Source: an uncultured Collinsella sp. (lineage in GTDB: Bacteria > Actinomycetota > Coriobacteriia > Coriobacteriales > Coriobacteriaceae). Taken from it: 64,000 bases of DNA. Shown piece after piece: positions 52,235 through 59,765 of this stretch. The notes beneath the pieces were generated by a model, which saw only the letters and a program-made list of their open reading frames with translations, did not search any database and was not told the DNA's origin. Positions within the stretch are counted from its first letter, which is position 1. Each line of letters opens with the position of its first letter. The DNA lies in the NCBI GenBank assembly GCA_902470805.1, contig CABRHX010000005.1, positions 1 to 64,000 on the forward strand, given 5' to 3'. A program made the position numbers and the translations under genes.

Positions 52235-53276
52235 GGACACCATGAGGCTCACATCCATGACGGCCGCGAGCGGTTGAGCCGCTAAGTTGGCTCCCGGAGC
52301 CCTCGCCCAGGTCCTGGGCGACTTGCCCAATGTGCATAACGACAATCTGCTCGTGGGGTTCGATACCTCCGACGATGCGAGTGTCTTCCGCGTAGGGGAG
52401 AACCTGGGGCTCGTGCAGTCCATCGACTTCTTCCCACCGATGGTCGACGACCCGTTCCTGTTTGGCCAGATTGCCGCGGCAAACTCACTGTCGGACATCT
52501 ACGCCATGGGCGGGCGGCCGAGCCATGCCATGAACCTGCTGTGCATTCCGAGCTGCCTGGGCGTCGAGGTTGCCGGTCAGATTCTGGCGGGCGGCGCCGA
52601 CAAGTGCGTTGAGGCCGGCTGCACCATCGCGGGCGGCCACACCATCAACGACGACGAGCCCAAGTACGGCCTGTCCGTGAGCGGCTTTGTCGCGCTCGAT
52701 CGCATGCTCGCCAATAGCGGTGCGCGCGTGGGCGATGTCCTGCTGCTGACCAAGGCGATCGGCTCGGGCATCATCACCACGGCCATTAAGGGCGAGCTTA
52801 TCGAGCAGGACGAGGCTGGTCCGATGTTCGACTCGATGCGCACCCTCAACGAGGCCCCGATTCGTTTGGCCGAGGGACTCGAGCTTCACGGCTGCACCGA
52901 CATTACGGGCTTTGGTCTGATCGGGCATGCGTGCGAGATGGCCGAGGGCTCGGGCGTGCAGATCGAACTTACGTCGGGAGCGGTACCGCTCTTTGACCAG
53001 GTGCTCGACATGGCGCGCCTGGGCATTATTCCCGCGGGCTCCTACCGCAACCAGGACTTCTTTGACCCGCGTGCGGCTGCCGACGAGGACCTGGAGCCGG
53101 GCATGTTGGATGCGCTGTACGATCCGCAGACCTCGGGCGGCTTGCTTATTGCGGCGCCCGCGGTGGACGTGGATGAGCTTGCGCGTCGTTTGCATGCCGA
53201 GGGGCGCGTTGCCGCCGTTGTCGGGCGCGTGTGCGAGGCGGAGCCGGGCGGTCCTGCGGTCCGCGTTGTCCGTTAA
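52227..53276 (+). CDS. selD: Selenide, water dikinase SelD, selenocysteine-containing
   Basis: 349-residue enzyme making selenophosphate from selenide and ATP. The frame runs from ATG 52227 through an in-frame TGA at 52275-52277, giving S-G-U17-A-A-K-L-A-P-G; the U aligns with the catalytic Cys17 of the E. coli enzyme. Downstream are SIDFFPPMVDDPF, the glycine-rich LSDIYAMGG, AGGHTIND, DITGFGLIGHA and DPQTSGGLL. Without the recoding, the first ATP-binding and catalytic residues would be lost. A hairpin after the TGA is described separately. GAAGGGGG precedes the ATG. Cotranslated with the glycosyltransferase and followed by yedF. Confidence 0.93.
52288..52322 (+). promoter_or_regulatory. Putative bacterial SECIS element in selD
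   Basis: CGCCCAG (52304-52310) and CTGGGCG (52314-52320) form a seven-base-pair stem with a GTC loop, preceded by a GGCTCC/GGAGCC stem (52289-52301). The apical stem lies about 27 bases after the TGA, within the usual range for SelB recognition, and the loop carries the G-T pair common to such elements. Confidence 0.65.
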
Positions 53277-53333
53277 CGACACGTTTATTGAGCCATGTAC
53301 CGTTCTAAAACGATTTATTCGAAAGGAAAAGCT

Positions 53334-53960
53334 ATGTCTACCAAAATTGAAGTCAATGCCATGGGCGATGCCTGCCCTCTGCCCGTCGTCAAGACGCTCA
53401 AAGCCCTGAAGCAGCTCGATGGCGAGGGCACCGTCGTGACCTCGGTCGATAACGAGACCGCCGTCAAGAACATCTCCAAGATGGCGCAGGAGAAGGGCTG
53501 CACGGCCTCGGTCGAGAAGGTTTCTGACGCCGAGTGGCACGTGACCGTGGCGACCTCTGGCGCCGTTGCCGTGGCCGATCCCGAGCAGGATGGCGCTGCC
53601 TTCTGTGATGCCAGCGCCGGCAAGGGCAAGCTCGTCATTTCCGTCTACACCGACTGCATGGGCCGTGGCGACGACGAGCTGGGCCACAAGCTCATGAAGG
53701 CCTTCATCTTTGCCGTGACGCAGCAGGAGGAGCTGCCCGCGACCATGCTGTTCTACAACGGCGGCGCCAAGCTCACCGTCGAGGGCTCGCCGGTGCTCGA
53801 TGACCTGAAGGGTCTGGCCGAGCAGGGTGTCGAGATTCTCACCTGTGGCACCTGCCTCGACCACTATGGCATTAAGGACCAGCTTGCAGTAGGCGAGGTC
53901 ACCAACATGTACGTGATCGTGGAGAAGATGGAGCAGGCCGTGCGCGTCGTGCGCCCGTAG
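53334..53960 (+). CDS. yedF: Selenium metabolism protein YedF (sulfurtransferase-like)
   Basis: 208-residue two-domain protein of the YedF (TIGR03527) family, found with selD in organisms that use selenium. The N-terminal TusA-like domain has DACPLPVVKTLKAL with the reactive Cys-Pro; the C-terminal DsrE-like domain has the VEILTCGTCLDHYG cysteines. Likely a carrier or delivery protein for selenium. GAAAGGAAAAGCT precedes the ATG at 53334. It lies 57 bases after selD and 19 before the DUF3343 gene. Confidence 0.92.
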   Translation: MSTKIEVNAMGDACPLPVVKTLKALKQLDGEGTVVTSVDNETAVKNISKMAQEKGCTASVEKVSDAEWHVTVATSGAVAVADPEQDGAAFCDASAGKGKLVISVYTDCMGRGDDELGHKLMKAFIFAVTQQEELPATMLFYNGGAKLTVEGSPVLDDLKGLAEQGVEILTCGTCLDHYGIKDQLAVGEVTNMYVIVEKMEQAVRVVRP

Positions 53961-53979
53961 CGTATTGGTTGGAGTTGCC

Positions 53980-54231
53980 ATGAGGGAGAAGCGCCCGGCG
54001 CTTGTCATCACGTTTCCCACCACGGCGGCCGCCATGGGGTGCGAGACCCTGTGCATTGAGCGCGGTCTTCCCGGGCGAACGATTCCCGTGCCCGGGGAGG
54101 TCGCTGCCGGCTGCGGTCTGGCGTGGAAGGCGTTGCCTGCCGATGAGGAGCTGCTGCGCAGCGAGCTTACCGCGGCGGGCGTTCCCACCGAGGGCTATAC
54201 CGTGATTGATATGTGGGAGGTCGTGCGATGA
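53980..54231 (+). CDS. DUF3343 domain-containing small protein
   Basis: 83-residue protein of the putative Se/S carrier family (DUF3343). Seen: ALVITFPTTAAAMGCE, then PGEVAAGCGLAWK with a central Cys, matching the two-cysteine family layout. It is regularly found between yedF and a class V desulfurase, and its stop overlaps that gene (ATGA). It probably shuttles persulphide or selenium. GGAG precedes the ATG. Confidence 0.85.
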   Translation: MREKRPALVITFPTTAAAMGCETLCIERGLPGRTIPVPGEVAAGCGLAWKALPADEELLRSELTAAGVPTEGYTVIDMWEVVR

Positions 54232-55367
54232 TCTACCTGGATAACGCAGCGACGACCATGCACAAGCCGCAGACGGTCATCGATGCCGTGACGCAGGCGA
54301 TGTGCTCGCTCGGCAATGCCGGGCGCGGCGCCACGTCGGGTGCGCTCGACGCGGCGCGTACCATCCACGGCTGCCGTGCCAAGCTCGCGCGCCTTTTGGG
54401 TTGCCCGAGGGCGGACCATGTGTGCTTTACGCCCAACTCCACGGCGGCGCTCAACACCGCCATCAACGGGGTGGTGCGCCCCGGCGACCATGTGGTCACA
54501 ACGGTGCTCGAGCACAACTCCGTACTGCGTCCGCTCAACCGCCTGGCAGCGGAACGGGGTGTGACCGTTGAGCATGCGGGCTGTGACGTTAACGGTGTGC
54601 TCGACTACGACGAACTCGAGCGGCTTGTCACGCCGGGTACGCGCGCCGTGGTGGTGACGCATGCCTCCAACGTGACCGGCAACGCGGTCGACGTTTCGCG
54701 TGTGGCTGCCATCGCGCATGCGGCCGGCGCGCTGGCGATCGTCGACGCCTCGCAGTCTGTCGGCACGGTGCATATCGATATGCAGGCCATGGGGCTCGAC
54801 GTGGTGTGCTTTACCGGCCACAAGGGGCTCATGGGTCCGCAGGGGACCGGCGGCCTGGCCGTAGCAGAGGGCATTGACGTGGCGCCGTGGGCCATGGGCG
54901 GCACGGGCGTGCACAGTTTCGATGCGTTGCAGCCGCTTGAGTGGCCCACGCGCCTTGAGGCGGGCACGCTCAACGGCCACGGTATCGCCGGCCTTTCCGC
55001 TGGTCTCGACTTTATCGAGGCCCAGGGTGGGGTCGAGGCGATTGCTGCCCACGAGCGTGCGCTCGCTGATCGCTTCCTTGCCGGTGTGCGCGAGATTCCG
55101 GGGATTAAGCTCTATGGTGCCTTTGGCCAACCGACGCGCTCGGCGATCGTCTCGCTCAACGTGGGCGATATCGACTCTGCCGAGATCTCGGATGCACTCA
55201 TGCAAGGGTGGGGGATTGCGACGCGCCCCGGCGCCCATTGCGCCCCGCTCATGCACCGTGCGCTGGGGACCGAGCGTCAGGGTGTCGTTCGCTTCTCGTT
55301 TGGGTATTTCAACACGGACGAGGAAGTCGACACCGCGATTGACGCTTTGCGCGATTTAGCCTGCTAG
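54228..55367 (+). CDS. Cysteine desulfurase family protein (class V aminotransferase, selenium cluster)
   Basis: 379-residue PLP enzyme. YLDNAATTMHKP at the start, VVTHASNVTGN, the Schiff-base lysine in CFTGHKGLMGPQGTGGL, and the catalytic loop Cys in RPGAHCAPLMHRALGT. It belongs to the TIGR01977-like group next to selenium genes and may release selenium from selenocysteine or sulphur from cysteine to feed SelD. Translation is coupled to DUF3343. A strong terminator follows, which ends the unit. Confidence 0.9.
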   Translation: MIYLDNAATTMHKPQTVIDAVTQAMCSLGNAGRGATSGALDAARTIHGCRAKLARLLGCPRADHVCFTPNSTAALNTAINGVVRPGDHVVTTVLEHNSVLRPLNRLAAERGVTVEHAGCDVNGVLDYDELERLVTPGTRAVVVTHASNVTGNAVDVSRVAAIAHAAGALAIVDASQSVGTVHIDMQAMGLDVVCFTGHKGLMGPQGTGGLAVAEGIDVAPWAMGGTGVHSFDALQPLEWPTRLEAGTLNGHGIAGLSAGLDFIEAQGGVEAIAAHERALADRFLAGVREIPGIKLYGAFGQPTRSAIVSLNVGDIDSAEISDALMQGWGIATRPGAHCAPLMHRALGTERQGVVRFSFGYFNTDEEVDTAIDALRDLAC

Positions 55368-55379
55368 AGCGTATATACT

Positions 55380-55413
55380 TGCGGGACGGGTCTTTTGCCC
55401 GTCCCGTTTTTGT
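55380..55413 (+). terminator. Terminator after the selenium cluster
   Basis: CGGGACGGG pairs with CCCGTCCCG, then TTTTTG. Confidence 0.93.
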
Positions 55414-55434
55414 TTCGACCCGAAAGGTGTGTCT

Positions 55435-56793
55435 ATGGCCTCATCCGCCTCGCGCGGCCTGCGCTCCGACCATGTCGTTACCGTCGGCATCGCCCTGTTC
55501 TCGATGCTCTTTGGCGCCGGCAACCTTATCATTCCGCCACTGCTGGCGCTGCAAGCAGGTTCAGCCACGCCGGTCGCCATGCTCGGCTTTCTCATCGCCG
55601 CCATCGGCCTGCCCGTCATGGGCTTTATCGCCGTGGCGCTTGCCGGAACGGCGCGCGAGCTTGCCGGCCGCGTGCACCCCAAGTTCGGTGAGTTCTTTGT
55701 TGCGGCGGTGTATCTGGCCATCGGCCCGTGCCTGGCCATTCCGCGTACGAGCTCCACGGCCTTCGAGATGCTGGTGCCGCTGCTGCCCGAGGGCGTTTCG
55801 CTTGGCACGGCTCGCCTGGTGTTTGCCGTTGGCTTCTTTGTCGTCGCGTTTGCTCTCACGCTGCGCCCGGGTGTCATCACGCGCGTGCTCGGCCGCATTA
55901 CGGGCCCCGCGCTCATTGTGCTCATCGTGTTGGTCGTGGGTGCCGCCGTGGTCTCGCCACTGGGACCGGCTGCCGCGCCTCAGGCTCCCTACGATGCAGG
56001 CGCCGCCGTGCAGGGCTTTTTGACTGGCTATCAGACCATGGACCTGCTCGCGTCGCTCGCCTTCGGCATCATCATCGCCGAGACCATCCACGAGTTGGGC
56101 GTTACCGACGATAGGCGCGTGGCCTTCGAGATCTCGCGTTCGGGTGTGATCGCCGGCGTGCTCATGGCCATCATCTACTGCGGCCTGGCGCTTGCCGGAA
56201 TGCAACTCGGCACGGTTATGCCCGATGCCACCAACGGCGCTGCCATCCTCGCTCGTTCGGCCTCCATGCATTTTGGGCTTGCTGGCACGGTCGTGGTCTT
56301 CGCGATCTTTTTCCTCGCCTGCATGAACGTGTGCATCGGTCTTATTAGCTGCTGCTCGCGCTATTTCTGTGAGACGTACGTAGTTGAAGGGGGAGCGGAG
56401 GCTTCCGAGGGGGCCATGCGCCGCCCCTTCGCGATCCTTGCCTTTGTGTTCGCGGCGTTTTCGTGCGTGCTCTCCAACGTGGGCCTCGACGTGATCCTTA
56501 TGTTCTCGGTGCCCATGCTTAACGCCTTGTATCCCGTCGCCATCGTGCTGGTTCTCATGGGTTTGGTACACGGCTTTTGCGACGCTCATCCGCAGGTGTG
56601 GGTCTGGGTTGGCGGTGTGGTTGCCGTGCAGAGCGTGATCACCTCGGTCCGCGATGCGTTCTTTGGGGGCACGTGGCTGCCGTTTGATGCGCTGCCGTTG
56701 GCGGATATCGGTGCCGCGTGGGCGCCGGTTGCCGTGGTGGCATTTGTGATCGGCCTGCTCCATAGTCGTTTTGTCGCACATTCGAGGAGCTAG
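55435..56793 (+). CDS. brnQ: Branched-chain amino acid transporter BrnQ (LIVCS family)
   Basis: 452-residue membrane protein with about 12 hydrophobic spans, sodium-coupled importer of leucine, isoleucine and valine. The first span FSMLFGAGNLIIPPLLAL carries the FGAGN motif; GPCLAIPRTSSTAFE and GYQTMDLLASLAFGIII are further family elements. GAAAGG is seven bases before the ATG at 55435. Alone in its unit, preceded by the terminator of the selenium cluster. Confidence 0.93.
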   Translation: MASSASRGLRSDHVVTVGIALFSMLFGAGNLIIPPLLALQAGSATPVAMLGFLIAAIGLPVMGFIAVALAGTARELAGRVHPKFGEFFVAAVYLAIGPCLAIPRTSSTAFEMLVPLLPEGVSLGTARLVFAVGFFVVAFALTLRPGVITRVLGRITGPALIVLIVLVVGAAVVSPLGPAAAPQAPYDAGAAVQGFLTGYQTMDLLASLAFGIIIAETIHELGVTDDRRVAFEISRSGVIAGVLMAIIYCGLALAGMQLGTVMPDATNGAAILARSASMHFGLAGTVVVFAIFFLACMNVCIGLISCCSRYFCETYVVEGGAEASEGAMRRPFAILAFVFAAFSCVLSNVGLDVILMFSVPMLNALYPVAIVLVLMGLVHGFCDAHPQVWVWVGGVVAVQSVITSVRDAFFGGTWLPFDALPLADIGAAWAPVAVVAFVIGLLHSRFVAHSRS

Positions 56794-56804
56794 GGTTTCT
56801 GCGC

Positions 56805-56833
56805 TTGCACAGGCGGGGAGTCTCCCCTATAAT
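56805..56833 (+). promoter_or_regulatory. Promoter of the tRNA pair
   Basis: TTGCAC (56805-56810) and TATAAT (56828-56833) with a 17-base spacer: a near-consensus sigma-70 promoter about 45 bases before the first tRNA. Confidence 0.8.
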
Positions 56834-56884
56834 TTCCTTCGCTTTGGGACACGCAAGGTTTAGACCTTAGCTGCTCAACACCTT

Positions 56885-56961
56885 CGGGACGTGGCGCAGT
56901 TTGGTAGCGCGCCTGCTTTGGGAGCAGGATGTCGCAGGTTCAAATCCTGTCGTCCCGACCA
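56885..56961 (+). tRNA. tRNA-Pro (TGG)
   Basis: 77 bases with the acceptor stem CGGGACG/CGTCCCG, anticodon loop TTTGGGA (anticodon TGG), GGTTCAAAT T-loop and encoded CCA. Confidence 0.96.
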
Positions 56962-56967
56962 TATCTT

Positions 56968-57041
56968 GCGGGCGTAGTTCAATGGTAGAACCCCAGCCTT
57001 CCAAGCTGATGACGCGGGTTCGATTCCCGTCGCCCGCTCCA
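56968..57041 (+). tRNA. tRNA-Gly (TCC)
   Basis: 74 bases with the acceptor stem GCGGGCG/CGCCCGC, anticodon loop CTTCCAA (anticodon TCC), GGTTCGATT T-loop and encoded CCA. Six bases after tRNA-Pro, so one transcript. The outer pair of the anticodon stem is C-A rather than a proper pair. Confidence 0.96.
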
Positions 57042-57121
57042 TAGGATATCTTTAACGGCTTTGGCTCCTTTTGGTGCCAGAGCCGTTTTCATATACATGC
57101 CGGGGACCCCACATCCCCTCC

Positions 57122-57191
57122 TAAGTTGCGGTGAAATAGTTCCCGATTAGCCGCAAAAGCTGTTATCCAGGAACTATTTCACCGCAACTTA
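57122..57191. repeat. Family-1 palindromic repeat, copy 4
   Basis: 70-bp hairpin, arms perfect over 22 bases (TAAGTTGCGGTGAAATAGTT onward). It lies between tRNA-Gly and the end of a minus-strand gene, 61 bases from that stop. Confidence 0.93.
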
Positions 57192-57252
57192 TTGAGGCCG
57201 AGCGGGCTGGGTCGATGATGGGTTCTGTTGTCGAGAAGATGAGGGCAGCCGG

Positions 57253-58248
57253 TCAGGAGTCTGTGTAGGGTTTTGTGGTTGGTATACCGTAGCCGCGCAT
57301 CATGGAGCCGAACGCTTTGACATCGAGGGTGTCTGAGAGCTTGAAATGAATGACGTTGTGGCCCATGGCACGCAGGTTCGCGTCGCGCACGAGGGCAGCT
57401 CGATAGGTTTTTGCCGCAGTATGTTCCGGATCATTTTGGGCATCGTCCTCAAACTTGCCTAGTCCATGCAGCTCAGCCAGCATCCAAGAGCCGTTTGGCA
57501 TCTGCCAGCCGTAATCTGCCAAATAATAGCCGGCGTTTCCCGGTCGAGTGATTTCAACCTGAAGTTCGGGAGCGGCAACTCCCGCCAGAATCATTGCCGC
57601 CCGTGCCTCGGATTCTCCACCGTTATCCGATCTGCCATCCATGTGTTCAAAAACGTCAAATGCGCGCGCGATGCCGTGCAGTCCGCGGCAGTTCGTTTGT
57701 GCATATGCACGCAATTCTTCACGCTCGACACCGTACTCACGAGCCAACCCGTCGACATAGCCTAGTGCATATCGAAAAGCGTTAGTTCGGGCGATGTCGA
57801 CCACCGTGCGATATGGATTCGTTAACGTAAAAGGACCGAGCTGCCATACGTCGCCCGGCCGCCAGCGTCGGTATTCAACGAATTCGTACATATCGCGTCT
57901 GGTGGAACGCGGCAACAGCACTTGCACCTTGTCGAGAAGCGAATATGCAGAACCGATGCCATAGAGCAGTGCCGCCGTTGCTCCACAAAACACGGCATTC
58001 GGTTCAACGACCGCAATAGCGGATGCCAATTGAAAGATGCGATCTGCGACGCCGAGGTCATTCCAATACGCGGGATCAGCGTAGACATGGTTGTAGAGTC
58101 GAATAATCATCTCTTTTTGCATGAGCGCGTAGGCACAGCGTTCATCCCATTTTTTGGTAGCTACAAACAGGTGCCCGCCATGATGGGCCTCGAATAACCG
58201 GAAGAACAGCTCTAATTGCGGTTTGGTACAGCGTTTATCATGACTCAT
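57253..58248 (-). CDS. AbiEi-like / DUF559-type protein
   Basis: 331-residue protein. The N-terminal 190 residues have the layout of AbiEi-type antitoxin/transcriptional-regulator proteins in actinobacteria: RLYNHVYADPAYW, then VFCGATAALLYGI, and PYRTVVDIART. The C-terminal part has a PD-(D/E)xK-like pattern: a Glu in GGESEARAAM, Asp in YYLADYGW, Glu in LAELHGLGKF, then RDANLRAMGHNVIHF, as in DUF559 Vsr-like nucleases. No AbiEii toxin gene sits beside it, so it is more likely a stand-alone member than half of an abortive-infection pair. Start is ambiguous (58248 or 58260). Lower GC than its neighbours. Confidence 0.65.
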   Translation of the reverse strand: MSHDKRCTKPQLELFFRLFEAHHGGHLFVATKKWDERCAYALMQKEMIIRLYNHVYADPAYWNDLGVADRIFQLASAIAVVEPNAVFCGATAALLYGIGSAYSLLDKVQVLLPRSTRRDMYEFVEYRRWRPGDVWQLGPFTLTNPYRTVVDIARTNAFRYALGYVDGLAREYGVEREELRAYAQTNCRGLHGIARAFDVFEHMDGRSDNGGESEARAAMILAGVAAPELQVEITRPGNAGYYLADYGWQMPNGSWMLAELHGLGKFEDDAQNDPEHTAAKTYRAALVRDANLRAMGHNVIHFKLSDTLDVKAFGSMMRGYGIPTTKPYTDS

Positions 58249-58433
58249 TTTCGACCCCATGGTCTCGAGGGGGAGTGAATGACACTACGCTATCCCATAT
58301 TTGGCCCGCCTGACCTTGCCATGAACTGACCAAAAGCTTGACGGGGCAGGTCAGAGTCATGAGTCGTAGCCAAACATATCGGCAAACGGTTGATTAGTGC
58401 CCCTCGGCGGCACTAAAAACCACCCTTACAGAA

Positions 58434-58502
58434 AGTTGCGGTGGAATAGTTCCTGAAAGGCTCGAATAAGCCTAAATCCAGGAACTATTTCACCGCAACT
58501 TA
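58434..58502. repeat. Family-1 palindromic repeat, copy 5
   Basis: 69-bp hairpin, arms AAGTTGCGGTGGAATAGTTC onward and CAGGAACTATTTCACCGC; one mismatch. It lies 45 bases beyond the PIN toxin stop. Confidence 0.93.
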
Positions 58503-58546
58503 AGAGGGGATGGGGCTGAGTGGCGGGCGATGCCGTTGCCTGTCGG

Positions 58547-59023
58547 TTAGTGGCGGGATTGGTGGCGGAGCTTGTCGATGGTGGAGTCGGTGCTTCGGCT
58601 GCGGGCTTCGGCGGCGCGGTCGCGGGCGTCGGCGGCGGTTTGGCGCTGGCGGCGGTAGTCGATCATGCCTTGGATGATGGGCTTGCCAAAGCTCACGACA
58701 TCATCGTTGTAGATGGCGGTTCGGGCTGCGAGGAGGCAGTCGGTAAAGTCCATATGGGTCTTGCCGAAGAGTTTGACGGCAAGGGCGACAACGGTGGGCT
58801 CGTCGACCATGACGTCATCGAGCAGCCTTTTCATGGCCGCAGCAATTTCAACGCGGGGAACCTTATAGACGTCGCGCAGCGTGACCACGACGCGCGTGAT
58901 GATTTCGGGGTAGACACGTGCGGTGCGCGTGGCGATGACCTTGGCGGCGCGCGGTGACAGGACCTCGTCGTCGTCAAGCAGGTAGCGCAGGATGACGGTC
59001 TCGTCGATGATGGTGCTACTCAT
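58547..59023 (-). CDS. PIN domain toxin (VapC-like)
   Basis: 158-residue PIN-domain ribonuclease. The first catalytic Asp is in STIIDETVILRYLLDDDE (the usual form is DTNVLLRYL), later acids in DEPTVVALAVKLF and HMDFTDCLLAA. The C-terminal 30 residues are a charged, basic-acidic tail not typical of VapC. Its ATG overlaps the stop of the upstream antitoxin gene by eight bases, the usual toxin-antitoxin arrangement. Confidence 0.85.
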   Translation of the reverse strand: MSSTIIDETVILRYLLDDDEVLSPRAAKVIATRTARVYPEIITRVVVTLRDVYKVPRVEIAAAMKRLLDDVMVDEPTVVALAVKLFGKTHMDFTDCLLAARTAIYNDDVVSFGKPIIQGMIDYRRQRQTAADARDRAAEARSRSTDSTIDKLRHQSRH

Positions 59024-59339
59024 GGATATCTACTTCCTCGGGACCCAAAACCGACTCGTCGCTTTCTGTGGCTAGGTATTCAATCCAGGCATTGCGCTCC
59101 TCGGAGCGGCGATTGGGGTCACCGTATGCTTTGAGCGATCCATAGGCGGCGGTGCCGTCCTTTGAGCGCACGGCGACCGGCTGAAAGGGGAGCTTGCGCA
59201 TCAAAATGCTCTGCGCGACAAATAGACGGACGGCCTCGGCGAGCGATGTGCCCATGGCGTCGTAGAGATGTTCGGCATGCTGCTTGTCTTCCTCGCGAAT
59301 GCGCACCTGCAGGATGGCTCGTTTTTGAGTCGATGACAT
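59016..59339 (-). CDS. RelB/DinJ-type antitoxin
   Basis: 107-residue ribbon-helix-helix antitoxin. AILQVRIREEDKQHAEHLYDAMG followed by TSLAEAVRLFVAQSI matches the DNA-binding arm-helix-helix of RelB/DinJ; the acidic C-terminal third should block the PIN toxin. The ATG at 59339 follows GGGGG with fair spacing. An autoregulatory operator is expected upstream; TCAAGT half-sites are present there. Confidence 0.85.
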   Translation of the reverse strand: MSSTQKRAILQVRIREEDKQHAEHLYDAMGTSLAEAVRLFVAQSILMRKLPFQPVAVRSKDGTAAYGSLKAYGDPNRRSEERNAWIEYLATESDESVLGPEEVDIHE

Positions 59340-59765
59340 CACTGGCCCCCTTAATGAGCGTGCAATATAGTCGGTCAAATGCGGCATGTGCCGATACTTG
59401 AGCATCTTATAACGATTACTTTATTTCGCTCAAGTAAATAACCATTAACTTGAATACAAGCGTAGTACATCTAAAATGAGAGCGCGTAAAAATCTCTGAG
59501 GCGTACGCATGTAATACACTCACCTTTATAGCTTCTAGAGAATAATTACAACCTGCCAAAACCCCTGCAATACACCCGTATTGCAGGGGTTATGCTCAAG
59601 TTTGCCCCCTGCAACTGCGTATATTCAACCTGTATACCGTTGGAGAAATTCTACCGAGTGTCTGTTTCGCCGCATGCATTCGATATGCCGACGCCAGGCC
59701 ACGGGCGGCTTGGGGCAACGTCGACAGGGTCTCTCCGGCATGGGATTCAGGAGGGAGTGAACAAC
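59340..59765. promoter_or_regulatory. 426-base divergent region between antitoxin and fdh operon
   Basis: A-T rich. Six-base half-sites recur: ACTTGA at 59396-59401, TCAAGT at 59430-59435, ACTTGA at 59448-59453 and TCAAGT at 59596-59601; the middle two form a palindrome with a 12-base spacer and may bind the antitoxin. A perfect hairpin at 59560-59591 is listed separately. GGAGGGAG before 59766 is the ribosome site of the first fdh-operon gene. Confidence 0.5.
59560..59591. terminator. Perfect hairpin upstream of the formate hydrogenlyase operon
   Basis: AACCCCTGCAATAC pairs perfectly with GTATTGCAGGGGTT around a four-base loop; flanking A and T residues could support termination in either direction. 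No gene ends here on the plus strand, so a leader attenuator is also possible. Confidence 0.6.

Noticed and set aside
52275..52290. selD as a gene starting at about 52287
   Set aside because: That would omit the catalytic residue and the ribosome site at 52227; the TGA is a selenocysteine codon.
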